This document shows, piece by piece, positions 52,234 to 59,321 of a stretch of DNA of 64,000 nucleotides. The position numbers and the translations under genes were made by a program. The stretch's first letter is position 1, and each line of letters begins with the position of its first letter. Under the pieces are notes generated by a model that made no database searches, was not told where the DNA came from, and worked only from the letters and a program-made list of their open reading frames with translations. Source of the DNA: Pseudomonas oryzihabitans NBRC 102199 (GTDB lineage: Bacteria > Pseudomonadota > Gammaproteobacteria > Pseudomonadales > Pseudomonadaceae); the NCBI RefSeq assembly GCF_000730625.1, contig NZ_BBIT01000019.1, forward strand, positions 1 to 64,000. Direction: 5' to 3'.

Positions 52234-53152
52234 GTCAGAAAAAGAGCTATCCCCCTACTTTGCTGTTTACCGTGAGTTCCTGACTGCTACTGGCTGGAAA
52301 GGATGGGAACAAGTGAAGGTAAAGAATCCTGAAGGTAAGATGGTTGCTACCGGAGAAGTGAAGGAGGTTGTATATCCTTTCACGAGTGAAGAGAAAATGC
52401 TGTGGTCTTGGATGCTAGATCGGTATCAGTTCTTTAAGGCCAACAACAATGTCTGGTTCGACAACCAGGACGAGATCGCCGCCTACACTGGTTTCAGTGT
52501 CTCCACTGTCAAACGATTCATCAAGAAGCTAAGTGTATCTGGTGTGCTAGTCATCGCCACTAAGAACATGGGTGGGGCTCGCGTGAGCAACTCTTATGTG
52601 ATCACTAAAGACCTACAGTTGGTGCAGCGTGAGAACGTCGCTCAGAAGCCCTCTATTAGCTCCGTAGTTGAACGATCAGAACAAACCAACACGAATGCTC
52701 AGACTGAGGTATACGTTGAATTTGAAGCCGCTGGAGAGGCTTGGGTAAATGAACCCCTACCGCCGGAAGATTATGAGGGCATTGAGTTTTCTGTCGAAAA
52801 TGAATTCAGCAGTTATCAGGAGTGGGAAACAATCCCTTCTGAGGTAGTGCAACAGAAGCCAGTAAATGCTTGTCCGTTTGCCACTGCGCCCACTAAACGC
52901 TTTAAACCTAACGGATCAGTTAGCGAAGAGATGGAATTTTGGTGCAACAAGAACCAAGTGGTTATTACCAACGTAGATGGCCAAACCGTATTCAAACATA
53001 AGGCGAAGCGATTCGTTATTGAGGCCGGTGCATTCGTAGAATACAAAGCTACAACGTATAAATCATCAGCACCAAAGACCTTAGCTGAAGCTGCTGGGAT
53101 GGAATGGATGCTGAACAAGCTGGATGAGAGCGAAGGAAGCATTCCGTTTTAA
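52211..53152 (+). CDS. Winged-helix protein, candidate replication or regulatory protein
   Basis: 313-aa cytoplasmic protein. Residues about 85-130 form a wHTH (VWFDNQDEIAAYTGFSVSTV, KRFIKKLSVSGVLVIATKNM), as in initiators and DnaD/RepA-like N-terminal domains. The centre is acidic and low-complexity; the C-terminal 60 residues (VFKHKAKRFVIEAGAFVEYK, GMEWMLNKLDESEGSIPF) end in a short acidic-Phe tail like those that bind SSB partners. Location downstream of AT-rich repeats suits a replication initiator. No catalytic motif recognised. Confidence 0.6.
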   Translation: MKTQLFAKSEKELSPYFAVYREFLTATGWKGWEQVKVKNPEGKMVATGEVKEVVYPFTSEEKMLWSWMLDRYQFFKANNNVWFDNQDEIAAYTGFSVSTVKRFIKKLSVSGVLVIATKNMGGARVSNSYVITKDLQLVQRENVAQKPSISSVVERSEQTNTNAQTEVYVEFEAAGEAWVNEPLPPEDYEGIEFSVENEFSSYQEWETIPSEVVQQKPVNACPFATAPTKRFKPNGSVSEEMEFWCNKNQVVITNVDGQTVFKHKAKRFVIEAGAFVEYKATTYKSSAPKTLAEAAGMEWMLNKLDESEGSIPF

Positions 53153-53281
53153 CGTTTAACCTCCGCTCCACTTTTACGCTTTAACTAACTAATCATCAAT
53201 AAATTCAGTCCTAATCAGACTAATGGCCTGAGGCTGCCTTATTGCCTCAATAACTTAAATTAATATATCGGAGTTAAAATT

Positions 53282-53809
53282 ATGACCACTAACTACACTA
53301 CCCGCGATCAGTTCAAAGCCGACTACAGCTTTCCTCTGAAGACAGAATCTTACAAGTTCAACTCTGCTGAGCTTAAGACTCTCGTTGATCGAGCTTACGA
53401 CCTTTATTCCCAGCCCGGCTTGAACTACAACAAAATCTTCGTGAGTGCGGGACATTTCGAGTCGGCGATTAACGCAGTGATCGAACTATCAAAAGACGGG
53501 TTCACCTATCCTGAAAAGCGGAAGCCTCTTCACTCAGGTCCGAACTACGCCTTCTATCTTGAGAAACCGCTAACCCTCCAGAACGAGGATAAGGAATTCA
53601 TTAAAGATATGGTAATGGCCAACTATATCGCGGCTGTAGAGCAAAATGAGAAGGCTTACAAAGTCCGGCTCAAACAACAGATGATCAATGAAGCTCAGGC
53701 TGCTGAGGCTAAGAAGCTGGCGGAAGCAGAAGCCAAGAAACAAGCCAAGTTTGAACAAGAAGCTGAAAAAGCTTTTCAACAAGTTCTCGAACAAGAAGGT
53801 ATTCAATAA
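53282..53809 (+). CDS. Unknown protein with C-terminal coiled coil
   Basis: 175 aa. N-terminal globular part (TTRDQFKADYSFPLKTESYK, FVSAGHFESAINAVIELSKD, SGPNYAFYLEKPLTLQNEDK), then an Ala/Glu/Lys-rich helix (about 125-172, KKLAEAEAKKQAKFEQEAEK). GGAG precedes the start. The stop overlaps the next ATG (TAATG), so the two are co-translated. Position just before the tape-measure-like gene would suit a tail assembly or scaffold protein, but this is inference. No family recognised. Confidence 0.65.
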   Translation: MTTNYTTRDQFKADYSFPLKTESYKFNSAELKTLVDRAYDLYSQPGLNYNKIFVSAGHFESAINAVIELSKDGFTYPEKRKPLHSGPNYAFYLEKPLTLQNEDKEFIKDMVMANYIAAVEQNEKAYKVRLKQQMINEAQAAEAKKLAEAEAKKQAKFEQEAEKAFQQVLEQEGIQ

Positions 53810-54234
53810 TGCTTAAGTCAAAACTCTTTCCTAAAGACTCCGAACGTTCACGGGCCGACAAACTTCTCTCTAATAATCGTATCGAGCATTTGGTCCTTAA
53901 GACCAAACCAACCAAGGATCTTGAACTTAGGTCAAATCCTGAGACATTGGCCAAGACTAAAAAGCTGATGGAACAAGCCGAAATTACCAAAGCTAAGGCT
54001 ATGTCCCCGATGGTTGATGCCTTTCTTGTTGCAGCAGATGGTCGCGTAACCACCACCAAAATCTCAATGGACGTTTCGACCATTCTTAAAAGTGTAGGTG
54101 TAACTCTGCTGCAAGCGGACGGCCTAACGATGTTGAGTTACAAGCTTGCTCAGCAATATGGGGGCGAAGCTGTCACCTTGGAGCAGATGCTCAAAGACAA
54201 AAACTTCAAAGCTGCCTATCAGGCTGCTAAGTAA
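53809..54234 (+). CDS. Unknown 141-aa protein
   Basis: Cytoplasmic, mixed charge: MLKSKLFPKDSERSRADKLL, MSPMVDAFLVAADGRVTTTK, VGVTLLQADGLTMLSYKLAQ, and C-terminal helix LEQMLKDKNFKAAYQAAK. Starts within the stop of the previous gene. No homolog recognised. It is the last plus-strand gene before an inverted membrane-protein gene. Confidence 0.6.
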   Translation: MLKSKLFPKDSERSRADKLLSNNRIEHLVLKTKPTKDLELRSNPETLAKTKKLMEQAEITKAKAMSPMVDAFLVAADGRVTTTKISMDVSTILKSVGVTLLQADGLTMLSYKLAQQYGGEAVTLEQMLKDKNFKAAYQAAK

Positions 54235-54260
54235 ATACCAAATTCGGGCAGGGAAGCCCT

Positions 54261-54671
54261 TTAGTCAAAGCGACTACAGAATCCCGCTATAAATGAAAGC
54301 ACCATAACTCCCATCCCTGCAACTCCCGCTGTAAGTTCAAAGCCCCAATTTAGAGTCGAGCTTACCATTAGAGCAAGATAACTAGATGAGACGGCTACGA
54401 TACACGAGTAAAACGCCATAGGCTTTAGCCGCTCTTCATATGAGAAACCCTGCATGTTTCCCAGATACGTGAAAAGTATCGCCAAGAATGTCAAAGGCGA
54501 ACTGAAGGCGATAATCATGAAAACCGCCTTCCATCCGTCTAGCTCTTTAAATATATCCAAGAAAAAGTACATTGCATAAGATGTACCGGGCGCTATTTGG
54601 GCCATAACAAAAATCAAATAAAACGCAGCATCCGAAACTTTCGTATTCTTCAAGTCTTCAAAAAAACTCAT
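54261..54671 (-). CDS. Small membrane protein with four TM segments
   Basis: 136 aa starting at ATG 54671 (GAGG upstream): four hydrophobic segments (AAFYLIFVMAQIAPGTSYAM, AVFMIIAFSSPLTFLAILFT, FYSCIVAVSSSYLALMVSS, LTAGVAGMGVMVLSFIAGF). It is on the opposite strand to its neighbours, separated by only 26 bp from the tape-measure-like gene, which is typical of an independently expressed moron such as a superinfection-exclusion protein. Function unknown. Confidence 0.65.
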   Translation of the reverse strand: MSFFEDLKNTKVSDAAFYLIFVMAQIAPGTSYAMYFFLDIFKELDGWKAVFMIIAFSSPLTFLAILFTYLGNMQGFSYEERLKPMAFYSCIVAVSSSYLALMVSSTLNWGFELTAGVAGMGVMVLSFIAGFCSRFD

Positions 54672-54697
54672 TACCACCTCAAGACAGAGCATATTTT

Positions 54698-56557
54698 ATG
54701 TCAGAAACAAAGATAGCGAGCTTTTACAGTGAGCTAAATATTAAAGTCAACAAGGCTCAGCTTCGTCAAGCAGAACAGGCATTCCAGCGTCTAGAAGCAA
54801 TGATGCTTAAGCTTAAGGAGCAGTTTGGCAAAAGCCTCGTAGTGATGCCAAAGGTTCAGTTCAACAGCCTTCAATTTCAAAAGCAGATCCAGAAATCCTT
54901 GAACCAGGTTAGCCGGCTGACTGAGTTCAGAATGGAAAAATTTACCATCGACAATGTGAAGCTCAACCGGAGCCTTGCCTCTGCGATCAGGCGTGCTGAG
55001 TGGTCAGCACAGTCGCTGAAGATCAAGACGGTTATCGAACGTAGCCCCGTCAGTCAGGCAGTTCGCCAGGTGGCGCGTAGTGCTCACGCTGCTGGGATGC
55101 AGCCTGTTGAAGGTAATGGCGCTGCTGGCGGTGCTGTATTGGCCGCTGTCCCTCGATGGCTTGCCCCGGCTGCACTCGGCTATGGCGCCTATCGCGGAAC
55201 CACTGCTCTATTCAACGCCAATGCTCAACAGCTCAGTAACCGCAATCTGATTGCCAACGTGGTAGGTACATCCCCTAGCGCCAAGATCAATCAGAAGCGT
55301 GCAGAGAACGCCAACGAGTACGTGTGGAACGAGAGCAATCGCCTAGGCCTACGTGCTACGGACCAGGTACAAGGCTACGCCTCTATGCTCGCTGGTGGTC
55401 ACGCTGCCGGGCTGAAGTACGCCCAATCACAGGATGCCTGGACACAGCTCAACGAACACGCCGTGACTTTGCACCTCACCAATGAGCGTATGAAGGGCTT
55501 GAGCACTGCCGTAATTCAGATGATCAGCAAGGGCAAGGTCCAGTCTGAGGAGCTTTTCGGCCAAGCAGCAGAGCACGATCCCACCTTCCCCGCCCTGGTA
55601 GCTCAAGCCAACGCTGAGATCCGTAAAAGCGGGAAGACGGGCCAGGCTGCGATGATCCAGCTACGTGCTGACATGAAGGCAGGCATCGTAGGAACCGACG
55701 TTGTACTAAAGGCACTACAGATTGGCAGCAGGAACGCCCAGGCCGCCTTGGAGCGTAGCACCAGCACCTCTCAGGCTGAGCTGAACCGTACTCTGAACAC
55801 CCGAGATCGGACGATTGACGAAGCCAGTCAGCAGGGCTTGGAAGAAGGTTTCCAGCGTGCTCTGAACGCGATTAACACCTTTGCTCAAGACCTACAACCA
55901 GCAGCCCTAAGCCTCGTCAAAAGCTTCGGTGAGGCTTACAAATCAACGTCTGAATTCGCTCTGTGGATGCGGGGAATCGCCAAAGGCAACATCACACCAG
56001 AGAAGGCTCTAGCGACGGTGAGGGAGAAGCTACCCGACGCTGCTAAGAACTATGCTGACTATCATCCTGGGATTCAAGGGATCAACTGGCTCTTTGAGAA
56101 TCACCCTAGCCTGAAGTTTGCAAAGGACACATTCGAGAGTCTTTACGAGCGGATCAAAGGGCCAGAGTGGGGCGACGTCGGTAATCGGATTGTTCCTGAC
56201 TTCCTGCCCTACCAGCAATCAAAGCTCAATTATCGGACGCCTTACAGTGAACTCCAGATGCCTGCAATGTTGCCTCCTGCAATGCCTCCTCAATTCGGTA
56301 GTAGTCCGCTTCAACATTACCAACAGAATAATGATGCAGTTCAACAACTGATGAATCAGAGCTACACCAATACCGACAGTCGCACCTACGACAATAGGAT
56401 TGTCTTTGAGCCTGGGGCGTTTCAAATTGATGCAACGTCTATGGATATTAACCAGCTTGGTAGTGAACTTGAGAGCCGGATGATGGACGCCGCTCGTAGA
56501 GTTCAAGACAACTCTCTCTCTGATGCTCGAATCCAGTATCCATCTATCGGACGTTAA
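54698..56557 (+). CDS. Tape-measure-like protein
   Basis: 619 aa. N-terminal coiled-coil (about 15-45 and 60-100), a hydrophobic stretch (AAVPRWLAPAALGYGAYRG, about 148-166), then a region matching the phage tape_measure domain: NRLGLRATDQVQGYASMLAG, LSTAVIQMISKGKVQSEELF, GQAAEHDPTFPALVAQA, AGIVGTDVVLKALQ. The C-terminal 100 residues are Pro/Gln/Asn-rich and ordered again at the end. Tape measures fix siphophage tail length (about 0.15 nm per residue, so roughly 90 nm). No other tail gene is present, so it would have to act in tails built by a helper phage. Confidence 0.75.
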   Translation: MSETKIASFYSELNIKVNKAQLRQAEQAFQRLEAMMLKLKEQFGKSLVVMPKVQFNSLQFQKQIQKSLNQVSRLTEFRMEKFTIDNVKLNRSLASAIRRAEWSAQSLKIKTVIERSPVSQAVRQVARSAHAAGMQPVEGNGAAGGAVLAAVPRWLAPAALGYGAYRGTTALFNANAQQLSNRNLIANVVGTSPSAKINQKRAENANEYVWNESNRLGLRATDQVQGYASMLAGGHAAGLKYAQSQDAWTQLNEHAVTLHLTNERMKGLSTAVIQMISKGKVQSEELFGQAAEHDPTFPALVAQANAEIRKSGKTGQAAMIQLRADMKAGIVGTDVVLKALQIGSRNAQAALERSTSTSQAELNRTLNTRDRTIDEASQQGLEEGFQRALNAINTFAQDLQPAALSLVKSFGEAYKSTSEFALWMRGIAKGNITPEKALATVREKLPDAAKNYADYHPGIQGINWLFENHPSLKFAKDTFESLYERIKGPEWGDVGNRIVPDFLPYQQSKLNYRTPYSELQMPAMLPPAMPPQFGSSPLQHYQQNNDAVQQLMNQSYTNTDSRTYDNRIVFEPGAFQIDATSMDINQLGSELESRMMDAARRVQDNSLSDARIQYPSIGR

Positions 56558-56575
56558 CGCTCACCAATACACCAC

Positions 56576-56598
56576 AGCCCCTTCACTGGGGCTTTTTA
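56576..56598 (+). terminator. Rho-independent terminator after the tape-measure-like gene
   Basis: AGCCCC (56576-56581), loop TTCACT, GGGGCT (56588-56593) followed by TTTTAAT. Clear intrinsic terminator. Confidence 0.85.
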
Positions 56599-56618
56599 AT
56601 ATCTGAGACGTAAAAACA

Positions 56619-57014
56619 ATGAATTATTTTATTTTACATCGAGGGTCAAACCTCGTTGCCGGTATTCTATCGGCTTCAATTCCCCCAGCACGCAGTAACG
56701 AATACAAGTTTGTCGCTGCATCAGACAAGACTCTAAGCGCTTATCTAAAGTGGGTACAGAAACACAAGGATGTCTGTCCAGACTTCGGAGAGTTGATTGC
56801 CAAATCAAACCATCTGAAAGACAAGCTAAACCCACAGGGCCATACCCTACTCCCTACTATTCCAAGAGAGGCACGAGAGGTCACGCCTACCAGCCGTGAG
56901 GCTGTTATCTGTAGCTGGCTCACCCTTCACCCTACTGCCACAGAGCACGATCTACACGAGCAATTCGGGTGTGGTGTGGTAGCCGCCAGGGCCTACTTAG
57001 ACAAGTGGCTATAA
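56619..57014 (+). CDS. 131-aa protein with C-terminal HTH-like segment
   Basis: N-terminal part (MNYFILHRGSNLVAGILSAS, KFVAASDKTLSAYLKWVQKH) and a C-terminal helical segment (SREAVICSWLTLHPTATEHD, LHEQFGCGVVAARAYLDKWL) that resembles a winged helix. Lies after the terminator at 56576; no strong Shine-Dalgarno. An inverted repeat TAACGCC/GGCGTTA directly follows the stop. Function unknown. Confidence 0.55.
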   Translation: MNYFILHRGSNLVAGILSASIPPARSNEYKFVAASDKTLSAYLKWVQKHKDVCPDFGELIAKSNHLKDKLNPQGHTLLPTIPREAREVTPTSREAVICSWLTLHPTATEHDLHEQFGCGVVAARAYLDKWL

Positions 57015-57148
57015 CGCCACAGAATGCGGCTTACAGGGCGTTAAAAGTGGTAGGTAATACTAAGGTACTGGGTAGCACTTTTTATACCTCTACAGCCCCT
57101 ATAAACACTGTATTTAACACATCAAAATCATCATATCTGAGGTATCAA

Positions 57149-57346
57149 ATGCGCGTATTCGCAAACTATTGCTTTAAAGGTCATCGTAGCTCAATCGAGC
57201 TTCCAGAAAAGCTTGTTCAACTCTTCAACCAGAAGCACCCTAATCAAAGTATCGGCCCATTTCTTACTAAACTGCTAAAGGCTGAGAAAGCTAACCGTAT
57301 CGGCTCAAGCCTTGTCATTAGTCGTCTTGTGGAGGAGCTACTATGA
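57149..57346 (+). CDS. 65-aa small basic protein
   Basis: ATG 57149 with GAGGT upstream: MRVFANYCFKGHRSSIELPE, KLVQLFNQKHPNQSIGPFLT, then LVISRLVEELL. A strand followed by two helices suggests another RHH-like regulator. The stop overlaps the next start by 4 bp. Confidence 0.55.
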   Translation: MRVFANYCFKGHRSSIELPEKLVQLFNQKHPNQSIGPFLTKLLKAEKANRIGSSLVISRLVEELL

Positions 57347-57687
57347 GCATGGACAAGTTCAACAAGTTTATGGCAATCCCACAAGTGATTCTCTGCTGCT
57401 TGGTAATTGCGCAGCTTCATCAGAACCAGGGTATACGCTCCGAGATTCTTGGTCAGTTTGAAGAGCTACAGACCAAGACAAATCGTGCCATCTTCAGCCT
57501 ACAGAGTCAGATTGAAACTAAGTTCAACTCTCTTCGTGAGATGCAGGACCAGAATCAGATTAACAATGAACGTGCGTTGCGGAATCTGAACGAGCGTGTG
57601 AAGAATCTTGAACAAAAGCCGGTGGTGATTTTCAACGGCCAGAACGGCTACCGCACCAGCGGACAGAACCAAATCAACAATCAATAG
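57343..57687 (+). CDS. Membrane-anchored coiled-coil protein
   Basis: 114 aa. One N-terminal hydrophobic segment (FMAIPQVILCCLVIAQL, about 9-25), then a long coiled coil (EILGQFEELQTKTNRAIFSL to ERALRNLNERVKNLEQK) and an Asn/Gln-rich tail. Resembles phage spanin/Rz-like or minor structural proteins in layout only. Coupled to the previous gene. Confidence 0.6.
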   Translation: MSMDKFNKFMAIPQVILCCLVIAQLHQNQGIRSEILGQFEELQTKTNRAIFSLQSQIETKFNSLREMQDQNQINNERALRNLNERVKNLEQKPVVIFNGQNGYRTSGQNQINNQ

Positions 57688-57697
57688 GAAAATAAGA

Positions 57698-57901
57698 ATG
57701 TTAGACGATCTAAAGAATCAACTCGCTATCACCATCCGTGCCTTTCAAGACGAAGGTAAACCAGTACCTGACGAGCTATGGCAGCAAGGATGCCTCTTGT
57801 TCATGGCAGAACAGGCAGTAAAGGAGGGAGATGAGGAGAGGTTTCTATTCGCTCTAAATGAGCTTTGTGGCGGGGATATAGCTACAACGTTCACAGCTTA
57901 A
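57698..57901 (+). CDS. 67-aa acidic small protein
   Basis: MLDDLKNQLAITIRAFQDEG, VPDELWQQGCLLFMAEQAVK, EGDEERFLFALNELCGGD: acidic and mostly helical. It lies 10 bp after the coiled-coil gene and ends before a hairpin that separates it from the convergent cargo genes. No family recognised. Confidence 0.55.
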   Translation: MLDDLKNQLAITIRAFQDEGKPVPDELWQQGCLLFMAEQAVKEGDEERFLFALNELCGGDIATTFTA

Positions 57902-57906
57902 GATGA

Positions 57907-57925
57907 GGGAGGCTCATCACCTCCC
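57907..57925. terminator. Hairpin between convergent genes at the element's right side
   Basis: GGGAGG (57907-57912), 7-nt loop, CCTCCC (57920-57925) followed by TTTAG. A short intrinsic-type terminator serving the plus-strand genes, possibly both directions. Confidence 0.6.
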
Positions 57926-57932
57926 TTTAGCT

Positions 57933-58262
57933 TCACTTACGGACCAACCAACCCTTTAGAGTATAGAATGCTTTCCCACTCGGAGCGAGAAATGTTACCG
58001 CGTACTCATTCTCTTGGAAAACTTGTATCTTCATCCCTGAACTAACCCGGCACTTTCCATTCTCTATCATTCGGTTAGCGCCTGCGTTATCTCCATCCTG
58101 GGCGAACCCGCCAAACTCATCAAGGTTTCCTTGGCTGGTGCAGTAGATATAGTCTTTCTTCAGGAAAGCATTATATTCAACGTCCTTCCATTGGGCATTT
58201 GCTGCCGCTGAAATTACCAAACCAGCCACCGCAAGAATGCTTATTACAAATTTCTTTATCAT
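57933..58262 (-). CDS. Small secreted protein of the element
   Basis: 109 aa with a Sec signal peptide MIKKFVISILAVAGLVISAA ending ANAQWKD, then a small periplasmic domain containing two Cys (YIYCTSQGNLDEFGG, NGKCRVSSGMKIQVFQENEY) that could form a disulfide, and C-terminal FYTLKGWLVRK. Cargo-type gene on the opposite strand to the core genes. Could alter the envelope of the host, for example against other phages; function unknown. Confidence 0.7.
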   Translation of the reverse strand: MIKKFVISILAVAGLVISAAANAQWKDVEYNAFLKKDYIYCTSQGNLDEFGGFAQDGDNAGANRMIENGKCRVSSGMKIQVFQENEYAVTFLAPSGKAFYTLKGWLVRK

Positions 58263-58277
58263 TGCCGTATTCCCTTA

Positions 58278-58886
58278 CTAAATATGATTCCAAGTTGCAG
58301 AAATGTAGGCGAATTCAGCATCCACCATACCCACATAACGGTCAATCCCTTTCTGGTCCAAGCTATTCACATGAAGCTTTGCTCGCCTTACGTCGAGAAC
58401 AGCGACTTTTGTGTCGCACGAGGTCATAGGACCGACTGTCTTAGCCATCAGAGCGTTAACAATAGAGATATAGAGCTTACTCAGCTTCTCATCTTTGAAG
58501 TATAACTTTATTAGATGGGGCTCTCCATTAATCAGCACCCCAATCTCAGGGTTAACATGGACCTCAACGTCAAGATAGGTATACATAAAGGACGTTGTAG
58601 AATTCCAAATAGGATTAGCACCCTTGCACCAGCGCTGATAGCCTTTAAGCACCTTTGGATAGTTAGAAATCTTATTCTTATCAGTGAGCCCGTTAAGAAG
58701 AAGAGACAGCGATTCGCTACTTTTGCCTTCCTTGTGCATTTTCACGATTGCGGAACGAAGGGGTTTATAGAAATCAGTTTGAGGGGAATAAGGCTTTTTG
58801 TTCTTTATTTTCGAGATGTTATTTCTCTTGGGGTCACCTGACTTAGAGATAACATCAACGACTTCAGCAAGACTGAGGCGGGGCAT
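58278..58886 (-). CDS. Unknown 202-aa cargo protein
   Basis: Starts MPRLSLAEVVDVISKSGDPK, with basic stretch KRNNISKIKNKKPYSPQTDF, then FYKPLRSAIVKMHKEGKSSE, WCKGANPIWNSTTSFMYTYL, and a beta-rich half (VEVHVNPEIGVLINGEPHLI, KLYFKDEKLSKLYISIVNAL, VAVLDVRRAKLHV). 15 bp upstream of the secreted-protein gene on the same strand, so the two may form a cargo operon. The neighbourhood next to attR suits a defence or anti-phage gene, but I recognise no motif. Confidence 0.65.
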   Translation of the reverse strand: MPRLSLAEVVDVISKSGDPKRNNISKIKNKKPYSPQTDFYKPLRSAIVKMHKEGKSSESLSLLLNGLTDKNKISNYPKVLKGYQRWCKGANPIWNSTTSFMYTYLDVEVHVNPEIGVLINGEPHLIKLYFKDEKLSKLYISIVNALMAKTVGPMTSCDTKVAVLDVRRAKLHVNSLDQKGIDRYVGMVDAEFAYISATWNHI

Positions 58887-59042
58887 AGCTTTACCATCCG
58901 TAGTGAGATATCCATCACATCGGCTAGGTTAGCAGGAGCTTGAGTCGTAGCATGACCATCCAGCGGGGACGAACGGCTGAATAGGAAGACTTTTTGCTTG
59001 GAGGGAGGTAGAGAAGATAGGATCAGCATCACGCACTCACCC

Positions 59043-59076
59043 TGTCACACAGGAGCGTGCTAAACGGCTGTCACAC
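59043..59076 (+). repeat. TGTCACAC repeats at the right end (right arm sites)
   Basis: TGTCACACA at 59043-59051 and 59069-59077, 26 bp apart, in the same orientation as the three copies at the left end. They lie about 45-80 bp inside attR. Two of the 13-bp steps are seen; the middle position is degenerate. Confidence 0.65.
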
Positions 59077-59100
59077 AAAGGAATCTAGAGCGGAGAATGT

Positions 59101-59121
59101 CTAAGTAAAACAATTACTTAG
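59101..59121. other. Inverted repeat abutting attR
   Basis: CTAAGTAA (59101-59108), AACAA, TTACTTAG (59114-59121) is a perfect 8-bp inverted repeat touching the 83-bp repeat. On the minus strand it immediately follows the 4.5S RNA 3' end, so it may replace the original terminator or serve as a recombinase site. Confidence 0.4.
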
Positions 59122-59203
59122 CAGAAATGGAGGTGGCCCCGCCAGCCACACCCCGGCACACGACATCACCGCTGCGGCTGCTCCCTTCCGGGCCTGACCG
59201 GGT
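59121..59203 (-). repeat. attR: 83-bp direct repeat completing ffs
   Basis: Identical to 47592-47674. Together with the chromosomal bases 59204-59241 it rebuilds a full-length ffs. Identity ends sharply at both sides (59120/47591 and 59204/47675), as expected for integrative recombination with an element-borne copy of the gene's 3' part. Confidence 0.93.
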
Positions 59204-59241
59204 TCACGGTTGATCGTTGCGGGGGGACCGACAGAGCCACC
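59127..59241 (-). ncRNA. ffs: 4.5S RNA (bacterial SRP RNA)
   Basis: RNA component of the signal recognition particle that pairs with Ffh for co-translational membrane targeting. The minus strand shows GGTGGCTCTGTCGGTCCCCC at the 5' end, the conserved apical loop domain (GTCAGGCCCGGAAGGGAGCA) and GGGGCCACC at the 3' end, which pairs with GGTGGCTC of the 5' end. Ends are estimated to within about 5 bases. Its 3' 83 bases belong to attR, so the functional copy is a chromosome-element hybrid and its terminator now comes from the element. Confidence 0.93.
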
Positions 59242-59321
59242 ATAACGCCTCACCCTGAGGTGAGGTGCGTCATTCTACGCGGTTGGGGCGAAGTTGCAAG
59301 CCATACAAGGACTTAGGTTCG

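Larger units (their letters stand above)
47592..59203. mobile_element. Integrative element of about 11.6 kb inserted in ffs
   Basis: Bounded by the perfect 83-bp direct repeat, the element has a tyrosine integrase at the left end reading inward and a composition visibly AT-richer than the GC-rich chromosome. It encodes the integrase, a serine resolvase, several proteins of about 60 aa, a winged-helix possible replication protein, a tape-measure-like protein, coiled-coil and membrane proteins, and cargo of unknown role. There are no recognisable capsid, portal, terminase, conjugation or relaxase genes. Best described as a candidate phage satellite or integrative plasmid-like element. Confidence 0.9.

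Noticed and set aside
58805-59032. 75-aa minus-strand frame upstream of the cargo gene
   Set aside because: Overlaps the start of the better-supported 202-aa gene and has low-complexity sequence without a Shine-Dalgarno.
47705-59093. CCGCTCTAG near attL and CTAGAGCGG near attR as terminal inverted repeats
   Set aside because: Only 9 bp and not at equivalent distances from the repeats; may be chance.
47592-59203. Filamentous (Pf-like) prophage
   Set aside because: No Zot ATPase, no coat-protein series and no SSB recognised; the presence of a tape-measure-like protein argues against it.
47592-59203. ICE or mobilizable element
   Set aside because: No relaxase, coupling protein or type IV secretion gene is recognised. 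A distant relaxase cannot be fully excluded.
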